A DNA stretch of 64,000 bases from JAFGUB01 sp050305515. GTDB lineage: Bacteria; Campylobacterota; Campylobacteria; Campylobacterales; Sulfurimonadaceae. The stretch is from assembly GCA_050305515.1 (NCBI GenBank), contig JBNLFL010000020.1:1-64000 (forward strand), given 5' to 3'. The translations under genes and the position numbers were made by a program. Positions 52,949-61,354 of this stretch are shown here, in pieces (the stretch's first letter is position 1; the number at the start of each line of letters is the position of its first letter). Below the pieces are notes generated by a model. It made no database searches. It saw nothing but the letters and a program-made list of their open reading frames with translations, and was not told the origin of the DNA.

Positions 52949-53688
52949 TGGAAATTCTTGCTACCCCCATTCTTCTGGTCATCATTCTGGTCATGCTGCA
53001 TGCCTGGTTCGGTATGGGCATTCTGGAACGGGGCATCATCTTCACCGATCTGGCCATCGCACAGTTTGCCGCGTTGGGCTCGGCCATCAGCCTGGGCTAT
53101 TTTCATGAAGCGTACCTCTACCCCATCACCCTCGCATTCGCGCTTTTGAGTGCGCTCATCATTGCCTACGCTTCGCAGCGCAAACTCCATCTTGAAGCGT
53201 TTATCGGGCTGCTTTACGTCCTTGGGGCAAGTGGTATTATGATGGTACTGTCGCATTCGGCGGAGGGGATGGAGCACTTTAAATCACTGCTGGCAAGCGA
53301 CATTCTCTTTACCCCGATGGAAGATGTCATCAAAAGCGCGGCTATCTACGCCTTCATTGCACTCGCACTCTGGAAACTCTATCCACGGCTTCACGGCTTT
53401 TTTCGGGAACTGCTTTTCTTTTCACTGCTTGCGCTGACAGTGACCTCTTCGGTACAGCTTGCCGGAGTTCTGGTGGTCTTTGTGCTGCTCATAGCCCCCG
53501 CGCTGATCGGCACGGCACAACACCGCTTCAGACCTTTACATGTAAGCTTTGTTTTCGGATGGAGCTTTTCGATAGCGGCCATTTTTCTCTCATACCACTT
53601 TGACCTGCCCACAGGTTACAGCATCGTTTTTCTCGGCGCGCTGCTGAGCACCCTCATACTGCTGTTTCGTTCGCGCGCTCACTCCTGA
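52945..53688 (+). CDS. znuB: Metal ABC transporter permease (ZnuB type)
   Basis: A 247-aa permease with seven or eight helices. MGILERGIIFTDLAIAQFAALGSAIS is the conserved region with the D-x-A-x-A-Q motif, and LTVTSSVQLAGVLVVFVLLIAPALIG the conserved end. It should pair with an ATPase (ZnuC), but no ATPase gene follows; the next gene is convergent. The first gene upstream is not an ATPase either. A TTACATGTAA copy is read as PLHVSF (53536). Confidence 0.92.
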   Translation: MMEILATPILLVIILVMLHAWFGMGILERGIIFTDLAIAQFAALGSAISLGYFHEAYLYPITLAFALLSALIIAYASQRKLHLEAFIGLLYVLGASGIMMVLSHSAEGMEHFKSLLASDILFTPMEDVIKSAAIYAFIALALWKLYPRLHGFFRELLFFSLLALTVTSSVQLAGVLVVFVLLIAPALIGTAQHRFRPLHVSFVFGWSFSIAAIFLSYHFDLPTGYSIVFLGALLSTLILLFRSRAHS

Positions 53689-54527
53689 ACAATCGCCCTG
53701 AACGCGCTTTCGAAGTCGGGGTAGGTAAAGGTAAATCCTGAGGCTTCAAGCGCTTTGGGATAGACCTCTTTTGAATCGAGCATGACGGTCGCACCCTCCC
53801 CGAAAAGTAACTTCACGGCGAATGCCGGAACACCCAGAAAAGTCGGACGGTGCAAAACGCTGCCCATAATCTCGGTTTGACGTGCGTTGCTCAGCGGCTC
53901 CGGTGCCGTGAAGTTGAAAACACCCGAAAGCGTCTCATGCGTTATGAGATGTTCCATGGCGCGAATCAGATCATCGATATGAATCCACGAAACCATCTGT
54001 GTTCCATCCCCCAGTGCTCCGCCTACGCCGAGTTTGAAGGGTGTAAGCATCTTACTCATGGCACCGCCGCCTTTGCCGTAAATGACACCAAAACGCATAA
54101 TGGCAACACGCACGCCCAGATGCGACGCCTGCAGTGCTTCGGCCTCCCAGTCGCGGCAGAGTGCCGAGAGAAAATCATACCCCAATGCGCCATGTTCATC
54201 CACGGCGATATCACTCTCGTAAATTCCAACCGCCGAAGCGTTCAAAAGCAGTTTTGGCGGTACGTTGAGTGTTTTCATAACCTTCACAAGACGCTGCGTC
54301 GTGTGAATGCGGCTGCTGTAGAGCGTCTGCTTGTAGCTCTCGCTCCAGCGTCCGATAATAGTGGCACCCGAGAGGTTAATCAGCACATCACACTCTTTGA
54401 GTGCCTCTCTGATCGCATCATCGGAAGTGCTCGGGCGGATGCCCAGTCCGCGAACATCATGGTTTTTGAAATGGCGGCGAATCGCACTGCCAACAAATCC
54501 GGATATTCCGGTCACAACTATTTTCAT
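53679..54527 (-). CDS. TIGR01777/YfcH-type NAD-dependent epimerase
   Basis: A 282-aa extended SDR: KIVVTGISGFVGSAIRRHF is the dinucleotide-binding start, LLNASAVGIYE the SxG and YxxxK-like region, and SWIHIDDLIRAMEHLI the typical middle motif. The C-terminal DUF1731 part contains LGVPAFAVKLLFGEGATVMLDSKEVYPKALEASGFTF. The family's reaction is not established. Convergent with znuB, overlap 10 bp. Confidence 0.92.
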   Translation of the reverse strand: MKIVVTGISGFVGSAIRRHFKNHDVRGLGIRPSTSDDAIREALKECDVLINLSGATIIGRWSESYKQTLYSSRIHTTQRLVKVMKTLNVPPKLLLNASAVGIYESDIAVDEHGALGYDFLSALCRDWEAEALQASHLGVRVAIMRFGVIYGKGGGAMSKMLTPFKLGVGGALGDGTQMVSWIHIDDLIRAMEHLITHETLSGVFNFTAPEPLSNARQTEIMGSVLHRPTFLGVPAFAVKLLFGEGATVMLDSKEVYPKALEASGFTFTYPDFESAFRAIVQE

Positions 54528-54635
54528 TGGAGCTCCTTTGCAAGGGCATTTGTATCATTGTAGGTTTTTGAGAACGTTAAAGAGAAGCGATGGCGAGAGA
54601 AAATATTTTTTGAAAGGAAGGTTTAAGAACAGGAA

Positions 54636-56855
54636 TCAGATATCCTGTTCAATGACCTTTTTGAAGGTTCCGTAGTAGACCGCATCAAGCTGCGCCATCG
54701 GCATCGTGACATCGTTACATGTAAAGGCGTCACCGCCTACGGTTCCAATTTTCACGCATGGCAGCGACGCACTCATCGCTTCAAATGCCGCGGCATGCTC
54801 GGGTGATACTTCGATGACGGCGCGTGCCATGGATTCGGAGAAAATATCACGCGCATCGCCGAGATTGACACTGACGTCACAGCCCAGAGCGCTGGTTGCG
54901 GCCATTTTTGCCAGTGCCACGGCAAGGCCGCCGGAACTGAGGTCTTTAGCACTGCAAAGCAGCCCTTTTTTATTCGCTTCGATGACCAGATCCCAGAGTT
55001 TGAGCTCTGAGTCGTAATTGATGGCAGGCAAGGTCCCGCCGACCGTGTTGCAGATCTGTTTCATGTAGAGTGATCCGCCGAATTCGCTCATTGTCTCTCC
55101 GACCAGATAGAGGAGGTTTCCGGCTTTTTGGAATGAAGAGAGTAGCACTCTGTTCTGGTCATCGTTCACACCGACCGTTGCAATGGAAGGCGTCGGGAAG
55201 ACGGAAACGCCGTTGGTCTCATTGTAAAGCGATACGTTACCGCCGATGACCGGGGTGTTCAGCGCCGCACACGCCTCTTTGATTCCCAGACACCCCTGTC
55301 CGAACTGCCACATTACTTCAGGATTTTCAGGGTTACCGTAGTTGAGACAGTCGGTGATCGCCAGTGGACGCGCCCCGCTCATGGCGACGTTGCGTCCCGC
55401 TTCGATAACCGCAGCCGCCGCGCCGCCTTTGGGGTCAATGTAGCAGTAGCGCACGTTACAGTCCGAACTCATCGCAAGCGCTTTGCCGTTCTCCTTCACG
55501 CGAATCACCGAAGCGTCAAGCATCCCGCCTTTTTTCACGGTGTTGGTCTGTACCATCGAGTCATACTGCTCATAGACCCATGATTTATCCACCACTTCCA
55601 TCGCGGCAATCATCTTCTCAAACGCCTCCTGATTGGAAGGGGTTTCGAACTGATCGATGCTGATGCCCGCAATGGTGTCAAGATAGGCCGGACGACTCAT
55701 CGGACGCTCCAGTACCGGAGCCTCTTCGCTTACGGGGTCAACCGGAACATCGGCCACTTTTTCGCCGTGCCAGAAGAGTTCCATGTTTCCGGTCGCAGTG
55801 ACTTCCCCGATAACGGCTGCATCAAGGTCCCACTTCTCGAAAATATCGATAATGGCCTGTTCGCTCCCTTTTTTGGCGCAGATCAGCATGCGTTCCTGTG
55901 ATTCGGAGAGCATGAACTCATAAGGCTGCATCCCCTCTTCACGCGCCGGAACCTTGTCGAGATGCATGATCATACCGCTGCCGGAGCGTCCCGCCATTTC
56001 AAAGGAGCTTGAGGTCAGACCTGCCGCACCCATATCCTGAATACCGACGACGTAATCGGTTTTGAAGAGTTCCAGACACGCTTCAAGCAGCAGTTTTTCA
56101 GTAAAAGGGTCACCCACCTGAACCGTCGGACGCAGGCTTTTGGACTCTTCGGTAAAGGAGTCCGAACTCATAACCGCCCCGCCCAGACCGTCGCGGCCGG
56201 TTTTGGAACCGACATAAATGACCGGATTGCCGATACCTTCCGCGCGGCCGTAGAAAATCTCGTCACTTTTGGCGATACCGAGGTTGAAGGCATTGACCAG
56301 AATGTTGCCGTTGTAGCACGCATCGAAACTGATTTCGCCGCCGATGGTTGGAACCCCCATGCAGTTGCCGTAACCGCCGATACCTTCAACAACGCCGCGT
56401 ACCAGATAACGCTGGTGATGCGCCGTTTTACCATCACCGTGGACATCACCGAAACGCAGCGAGTTCAGACTCGCTACCGGACGCGCCCCCATCGTGAAGA
56501 CGTCGCGCATGATGCCACCGACACCCGTGGCCGCTCCCTGATAGGGTTCAATAAAACTGGGGTGATTGTGGCTTTCCATTTTAAAGACCGCCGCATAGCC
56601 GTCACCGATATCGATAACCCCTGCGTTCTCGCCCGGTCCCTGAATGACCCACGGCGCTTTGGTCGGAAAACCGGAAAGATGCACCTTCGAAGATTTATAG
56701 CTGCAGTGTTCCGACCACATTGCCGAAAAGATGCCGATTTCGACCAGATTTGGCTCACGGGAGAGAATCTTTTTAATATGCGCATAATCGAGCTGCGAGA
56801 GCTTGTGCTGTTTTAAAACCTCGTCGATATTCTCTAACGGTTGGGTCACGGTCAA
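54636..56855 (-). CDS. purL: Phosphoribosylformylglycinamidine synthase subunit PurL
   Basis: Converts FGAR to FGAM using ammonia from PurQ. The 739-aa small-type PurL has the motifs SEHCSYKSSKVHL (residues about 47-59), MESHNHPSFIEPYQGAATGVGGI, VGSKTGRDGLGGA, and LLSESQERMLIC. PurS and PurQ are not in this window. A TTACATGTAA copy at the 3' end is read as FTCND (54715-54724); another lies just upstream of the start (56859-56868), inside the 136-bp divergent gap. Confidence 0.97.
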   Translation of the reverse strand: MTVTQPLENIDEVLKQHKLSQLDYAHIKKILSREPNLVEIGIFSAMWSEHCSYKSSKVHLSGFPTKAPWVIQGPGENAGVIDIGDGYAAVFKMESHNHPSFIEPYQGAATGVGGIMRDVFTMGARPVASLNSLRFGDVHGDGKTAHHQRYLVRGVVEGIGGYGNCMGVPTIGGEISFDACYNGNILVNAFNLGIAKSDEIFYGRAEGIGNPVIYVGSKTGRDGLGGAVMSSDSFTEESKSLRPTVQVGDPFTEKLLLEACLELFKTDYVVGIQDMGAAGLTSSSFEMAGRSGSGMIMHLDKVPAREEGMQPYEFMLSESQERMLICAKKGSEQAIIDIFEKWDLDAAVIGEVTATGNMELFWHGEKVADVPVDPVSEEAPVLERPMSRPAYLDTIAGISIDQFETPSNQEAFEKMIAAMEVVDKSWVYEQYDSMVQTNTVKKGGMLDASVIRVKENGKALAMSSDCNVRYCYIDPKGGAAAAVIEAGRNVAMSGARPLAITDCLNYGNPENPEVMWQFGQGCLGIKEACAALNTPVIGGNVSLYNETNGVSVFPTPSIATVGVNDDQNRVLLSSFQKAGNLLYLVGETMSEFGGSLYMKQICNTVGGTLPAINYDSELKLWDLVIEANKKGLLCSAKDLSSGGLAVALAKMAATSALGCDVSVNLGDARDIFSESMARAVIEVSPEHAAAFEAMSASLPCVKIGTVGGDAFTCNDVTMPMAQLDAVYYGTFKKVIEQDI

Positions 56856-56949
56856 TCCTTACATGTAAGAAAAATTTGAGGCAATGATTATAGCCAAGGC
56901 TTGCTATGGATAACGTTAAGGTTTTCAAACTTGTTTTGGCTGCAGACGA

Positions 56950-56955
56950 TATAAT
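56950..56955 (+). promoter_or_regulatory. -10 box upstream of the NarX-type kinase
   Basis: TATAAT lies 36 bp upstream of the kinase's TTG start in the purL/kinase gap. No good -35 hexamer at the proper distance. Confidence 0.45.
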
Positions 56956-56991
56956 GCTCCATAAAATCCGTCAGTATCGGCAAACAAAAAA

Positions 56992-59235
56992 TTGAAATCA
57001 ACACTTTATTTCGCCTCTCTTTTTCTATTCCCGCTACTGCTACTGCTTGCAGGCGTACATGCCCTGCTGAATGCTCCGGATCTGGGGTTGACGTTCACGC
57101 AGGCAGAGGGGCGTTATATTATTGAAAACGTTTCAAAGCGGCACCCTTTACATGTAAAAGAGGCGTTAGAGTCGCAGCAGATCACTACCATTGAAGGGAC
57201 GCCGCTCACTCCTTTTTCATTGATAAGCGATCACGACCGCATCGTATCCTATGAAGCATTACGGGACTATGCCGCGTTTCAGGAACGGATGTCCCGTCTG
57301 ACACCGGAGCGTCCGGTAACGCTAACCCTCTCCGGCAGCAAAACATTTGAGCTGATGCCGCTCACCTACGACCCCGTGCAGCTGTTACAGGAGCTGCCAC
57401 TGCTGCTTGCCGCCATAGTGTGCTACATCATAGCACTGGTGCTTTATCTCAAAAATCCGTTGGACATCCGTGTACGTCTCTTTGCGGTATTTATGGTGGC
57501 GACGGCAACGATTTTTATCTCATTCGGGCTGCTATCGCTGCGCAGCATCAGTATCGACCCCGTTACGACTCTGTTGCTCTACGCATCGAACTATCTCGCT
57601 TTTTGCTACTTCCCCGTACTCTTTTTGCACTTTTTCCTGATTTTCCCCAAGCCTTTTGCTTTCGCACTGAAATGGCGCTTCATCATCGCACTCTACCTTC
57701 TGCCGCTGCTTGTCGCTGCAGTCCATAGCAGCCGTCTTGTGTATGAAAGCCAGCAGCTGCTTTTCCTTCTGAGTCTGATCGGTGCCGTCATAGCGGTCTT
57801 TGTAAACTACCACCGCAGCAGTGCCGTCGAAAAAGCGCAGATCAAATGGATCGTCTGGGGAACGGCGCTTTTTATCATCATCATGCTCTTAAGCTATGTG
57901 CTCCCGGTACTCGGTATTTTAGGCGAATACTACAGCTACCAGATACCCGCGCTCGGATTTGTCATCGTCCCCGTAACTATCGCGTTTGCCATCTCCAGAC
58001 ACGCCCTGATGGACATCGATACCCTGATCGACAATACACTGATCTATACCGCCACTATCATAACGCTGCTCGTGGCGGACCTTGGGATCATCTATGCGAT
58101 CAACGCCACCGTCTCACGGGAGATCAGCGGCAGCGTAGCATCCGTACTCGCGCTCTGGATCATGATTTTACTCTATGCGCCCCTGCGCGACATAATTGCA
58201 AAAGGGGTTAAAACGCTGCTCAAACGCAACCGTTACGATATTGAAAAAGTAGCGCTCTCACTCTCGCGCGCCCTCATTCCCCTACAGCACCGCCGCGAGG
58301 TTGTCGAAACCTGCCGGAGCATGCTCTCAAACACCCTGCACCCCGTCTCCACAAAGGTCATCACCGCAGAGACGGACACGCCCGATTTTTCGCGTGCCGC
58401 GCTTGATGCCATGGGGCTAATCCGCCCCAGCTACCTCTATACACTCGACATCCCTTCCCTGCCCAGAGCGTTTCAAGACGGCGTTGCCATACCCGTCAAC
58501 ACCGCTACCATGTGTTCGGGCTATATTCTACTCGGTAACAAGAGCAACGGCAGGCTCTACGAACGCCGTGATCTCGACCTGATGGAGATGGTTGCCAATC
58601 AGGCCGCGGTCGGAATCGAATCGGTCACGGCCAAAGAGCGTTCCAAAGCCAACAACGACAGGATGATCCGCGAAATACACGACGGCATCGGAGGGCTTGC
58701 GACCAATATCGGTCTCATCGCCCAGATTGCCTCGCGTAGCGATATTGCGGAGACGCTTCAGAAAAACATCGCCTCGATCGGCCGGCTCTCCGAAGATATC
58801 GTCTTTGAAACGCGCAGCATCCTCCAGAGCATCGATATGAGCAATGCCCAAAGCCCCGCGCAGATGGTAAGCGAGATGAAACGCTACTGCGCCACGATGC
58901 TCGAACCCCATCATATTGCCTACACGTTGCACCCGTCGATAGCACCGGAAAGCCCGGTTCCTGCACCGCTTGTCGTTCTCACGCTCTTTCGCATCACGCG
59001 CGAAGCGCTTTCGAACATTGTAAAATACGCCGAATGCGACGCAGTTACCATTACCTTCTGCCTGAATGCGCACGCCCTGTCGCTTGACATTGCCGATAAC
59101 GGCAGAGGTTTCAGCGAACCGGTATCGGGCCGGGGAATCGGCAATATGCGCCGTCGTGCCGAAGAGGTTGGCGGAACGTTTCATATAGCATCGGAGCGTT
59201 CCGGCACCCATTTGCATCTGGAGGTACCGCTGTGA
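56992..59235 (+). CDS. NarX/DegS-class sensor histidine kinase with polytopic N-terminus
   Basis: A 747-aa kinase. A first helix (FLFPLLLLLAGVHAL) is followed by an extracytoplasmic part of about 100 residues, then seven further helices (residues about 130-370), a GAF-like region (about 420-560), the HisKA_3 box NDRMIREIHDGIGGLATNIGLI with phospho-His, and an HATPase with TREALSNIVKYAECDAV and GRGIGNMRRRAEEVGG. A TTG is the only usable start in this frame and has no clear Shine-Dalgarno, so the N-terminus is uncertain. It overlaps the LuxR-type regulator gene by 4 bp. Confidence 0.9.
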   Translation: MKSTLYFASLFLFPLLLLLAGVHALLNAPDLGLTFTQAEGRYIIENVSKRHPLHVKEALESQQITTIEGTPLTPFSLISDHDRIVSYEALRDYAAFQERMSRLTPERPVTLTLSGSKTFELMPLTYDPVQLLQELPLLLAAIVCYIIALVLYLKNPLDIRVRLFAVFMVATATIFISFGLLSLRSISIDPVTTLLLYASNYLAFCYFPVLFLHFFLIFPKPFAFALKWRFIIALYLLPLLVAAVHSSRLVYESQQLLFLLSLIGAVIAVFVNYHRSSAVEKAQIKWIVWGTALFIIIMLLSYVLPVLGILGEYYSYQIPALGFVIVPVTIAFAISRHALMDIDTLIDNTLIYTATIITLLVADLGIIYAINATVSREISGSVASVLALWIMILLYAPLRDIIAKGVKTLLKRNRYDIEKVALSLSRALIPLQHRREVVETCRSMLSNTLHPVSTKVITAETDTPDFSRAALDAMGLIRPSYLYTLDIPSLPRAFQDGVAIPVNTATMCSGYILLGNKSNGRLYERRDLDLMEMVANQAAVGIESVTAKERSKANNDRMIREIHDGIGGLATNIGLIAQIASRSDIAETLQKNIASIGRLSEDIVFETRSILQSIDMSNAQSPAQMVSEMKRYCATMLEPHHIAYTLHPSIAPESPVPAPLVVLTLFRITREALSNIVKYAECDAVTITFCLNAHALSLDIADNGRGFSEPVSGRGIGNMRRRAEEVGGTFHIASERSGTHLHLEVPL

Positions 59236-59876
59236 ACACCCCTGAAAACGTCCTGCGCATCTTTATCGTTGAAGATGATCCGCTACTGCTGCAAAATCTC
59301 ACGCTGCTGCTCGAAGGCGAAAAAAATATTGAGGTCCTCAGCACCGCATCGAATGCCGAAGATGCCGTTGAAGCACTCAAGCAGCTCCAGCCCCATATTT
59401 TGCTTAGTGACCTCGGATTGCCGAAAATGCCCGGAGTGGAGCTGATTCGCCATGTGGCATCGCACTATCCCGATATTCTGATTATTGCGCACACGATTTT
59501 TGAAGAGAGCGATACCGTCTTTGAAGCCATCCGTGCAGGCGCATCGGGTTACCTGCTTAAAACCGCCTCGCCGCGCATGCTTGTCGAATCACTTTTCGAG
59601 CTTTTTGAAGGGGGTGCGCCCATGAGCCCGAAAATTGCCCGAAAAGTGATTGCCGCGATGCAGCAGGAGCGCATTGAAGAGCAGTATCTGCTCAGCCACA
59701 GGGAACTTGAAGTGCTGAAACTGATCGAAAAAGGGGAGAGTTACGGCGAATGCGCCAAAGCCTTACATGTAAGCGTGCATACCGTCAACAGCCATATTAA
59801 AAACATCTATAAAAAACTCAACGCTACATGTAAGAGCGAAGCCCTGCTCAAAGCGCGTCAGAAAGGGATTTTGTAA
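59232..59876 (+). CDS. NarL/LuxR-family response regulator
   Basis: A 214-aa regulator: receiver with EDD near residue 13, phospho-Asp in HILLSDLGLPKMPG, Lys in SGYLLKTASP; linker; and the C-terminal LuxR HTH LSHRELEVLKLIEKGESYGECAKALHVSVHTVNSHIKNIYKKL. The HTH second helix includes Leu-His-Val encoded by a TTACATGTAA copy (59763); a one-mismatch copy lies 50 bp on (59824). Partner of the overlapping kinase. Target unknown. Confidence 0.94.
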   Translation: MNTPENVLRIFIVEDDPLLLQNLTLLLEGEKNIEVLSTASNAEDAVEALKQLQPHILLSDLGLPKMPGVELIRHVASHYPDILIIAHTIFEESDTVFEAIRAGASGYLLKTASPRMLVESLFELFEGGAPMSPKIARKVIAAMQQERIEEQYLLSHRELEVLKLIEKGESYGECAKALHVSVHTVNSHIKNIYKKLNATCKSEALLKARQKGIL

Positions 59877-59983
59877 CCCGTTAGCCTCACCCTGCATCCC
59901 TTAAAAATCACTAACCCATGCGATTGAATTCTACGGCTCAATTACCTAAAATGGTGTCAATTTACCATATAACAGGAGTCGTT

Positions 59984-60940
59984 ATGTCTTTTCACACTTT
60001 ACGCGGAGCGCTTGTGCTCCTTGCAGCCCTTTTTCTCGTCGCCTGCGGTAGCAGTGGCGGCAGTTCAAACAATACGCCCTCAGGCTCAAGCAGTTCGCAA
60101 ACGTCGCAGGCCGCTTCAAGCAGCTCGCTTCCGGCCAGTTCGTCAAGCTCTTCAAGCACTCAGACCAGTTCCGTTGCATCGAGTTCCAGCAGCTCCGTCA
60201 CATCATCAAGCAGCAGTGCGAATGTCTCTCAAAACACCCTGACCGACGTGGCAGCCGCCTATGCCCTTGCCAGCATTACAACCGCTACGAATCTGGGAAT
60301 GTCCGCAAGTAACCAAAGCGCCGCTGCGCCTAAACTCCGCATTTCTCCAAGCATCCCATGTGAAGGTGGCGGTACGATCGACATTGGCGCCGGAGTCAGT
60401 AACACGACCATGACCTTCAACAACTGTACCCAGGCCGGCGTCACCAAGAATGGCTCAATTTCGATTTCGAGCATCCAGTACAATGCGACCTACACCTCAT
60501 TTTCAGCAAGCTACAGCTTTAATGACCTGACCATAACCGACGGTACACGCATGACCTATCTCAACATGACGGGAACGGCAAGCACCACCATCAGTAACAA
60601 TACGATGGCATCTTACGACGCCACACTCTCAGGACGCATCGAAATTACCGAAGGATCGCAGCTCTACCGTTTTGATCTGAGTAATTACCACTGTCAGATG
60701 AACAACAACGCTTTCACAATCAACGGCACCATAGCGATTTCCAACGATCCTGATCTTTGCGGCGCGAACGGCACCTACACCGTCACCACCAGCACACCGA
60801 TCACGGTTGATGGCAACGGCAATGTAACCGGCGGCGTGCTCGTCATTAACGGAAAAACCTACACGTATAACAGCAACGGCACCGTCACCGTCGACGGAAA
60901 AACCGTCTCCCAATCCGACCTGCAGGCCTGTCAGGGCTGA
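59984..60940 (+). CDS. Ser-rich surface lipoprotein
   Basis: A 318-aa lipoprotein: leader FHTLRGALVLLAALFLVACGSSGG with lipobox LVAC (Cys about 21), then about 60 residues nearly all Ser with Ala, Thr and Gln (a flexible stalk), then a globular domain of beta character with one region of two Cys (ISPSIPCEGGGTIDIGAGV, FNNCTQAG) and a C-terminal NGKTYTYNSNGTVTVDGK. Long Ser linkers after a lipidated Cys are seen in Cellvibrio- and Campylobacterota-type surface proteins. ATG 59984 follows AGGAG at good spacing. Function unknown. Confidence 0.82.
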   Translation: MSFHTLRGALVLLAALFLVACGSSGGSSNNTPSGSSSSQTSQAASSSSLPASSSSSSSTQTSSVASSSSSSVTSSSSSANVSQNTLTDVAAAYALASITTATNLGMSASNQSAAAPKLRISPSIPCEGGGTIDIGAGVSNTTMTFNNCTQAGVTKNGSISISSIQYNATYTSFSASYSFNDLTITDGTRMTYLNMTGTASTTISNNTMASYDATLSGRIEITEGSQLYRFDLSNYHCQMNNNAFTINGTIAISNDPDLCGANGTYTVTTSTPITVDGNGNVTGGVLVINGKTYTYNSNGTVTVDGKTVSQSDLQACQG

Positions 60941-60972
60941 GCCGGGGTTTCTCTCCTCAATTACTTTACCCG

Positions 60973-60996
60973 GTGCGAAGCTTTTTTGCTTTGCAC
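60973..60996. terminator. Hairpin downstream of the Ser-rich lipoprotein gene
   Basis: GTGCGAAGC (60973-60981) pairs with GCTTTGCAC (60988-60996) around a TTTTTT loop, with one G-U pair. It is 33 bp after the stop codon. No trailing T-run, so its terminator function is tentative. Confidence 0.4.
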
Positions 60997-61102
60997 TGAC
61001 GGCATCATGAAATCATCGACGTTCCAGCCGTAACCGATGCGTATATTTTTTTGACAGTTCACGCTATAATAAACGATATTTTATAAGATGGTTTAAGCAA
61101 TA

Positions 61103-61282
61103 ATGAAAAAAATGATTTTAATGACAACCAATGAGCCAAGTGACAAAGAATTAAGCGCGCTCATGCATGAAGTTGCCACAGATGCAAAGAATAAAGCTAC
61201 TATTTTCAAAAAACAATTACGTGAAACCATTGCAACTGAGATCAATAAAGCTCGTATTAAATTGCATGCTATGAAAGTATGA
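61103..61282 (+). CDS. Small hypothetical protein, 59 aa
   Basis: ATG 61103 to TGA 61282 encodes a basic, helical 59-residue peptide (MKKMILMTTNEPSDKELSAL, then MHEVATDAKNKATIFKK and a Lys-rich end). Codon use is protein-like, low G+C as for its right neighbour. A TATAAT stands at 61065-61070. No strong Shine-Dalgarno. No family recognised; it could be an antitoxin-like or phage-derived peptide, which is only a guess. Confidence 0.5.
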   Translation: MKKMILMTTNEPSDKELSALMHEVATDAKNKATIFKKQLRETIATEINKARIKLHAMKV

Positions 61283-61323
61283 AAAAAACCTGTTTTAATC
61301 ATCCCTATTTGCAATTTGTGACC

Positions 61324-61350
61324 CGACCCCTATCTTTCGACCCCTATCTT
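61324..61350. repeat. 13-bp tandem direct repeat
   Basis: CGACCCCTATCTT occurs at 61324-61336 and 61338-61350 with one base between, right after the stop of the TOPRIM gene. On the minus strand it reads AAGATAGGGGTCG twice. Such short G-rich units beside accessory genes recall REP-type elements; identity is not established. Confidence 0.45.
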
Positions 61351-61354
61351 ATCT

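Noticed and set aside
56954..56995. 13-codon leader ORF ending at the kinase TTG start
   Set aside because: Its ATG lies inside the TATAAT -10 box, so it would not be in the transcript.
60080..60235. AGC/TCA-rich repeat tract, possible CRISPR or minisatellite
   Set aside because: It encodes the Ser-rich stalk of the lipoprotein, with no regular spacer. No CRISPR array was found in the window.
61051..61070. TTGACA and TATAAT as one vegetative promoter
   Set aside because: The spacer is 8 bp, half of what sigma-70 promoters need; only the -10 was kept as a hint.
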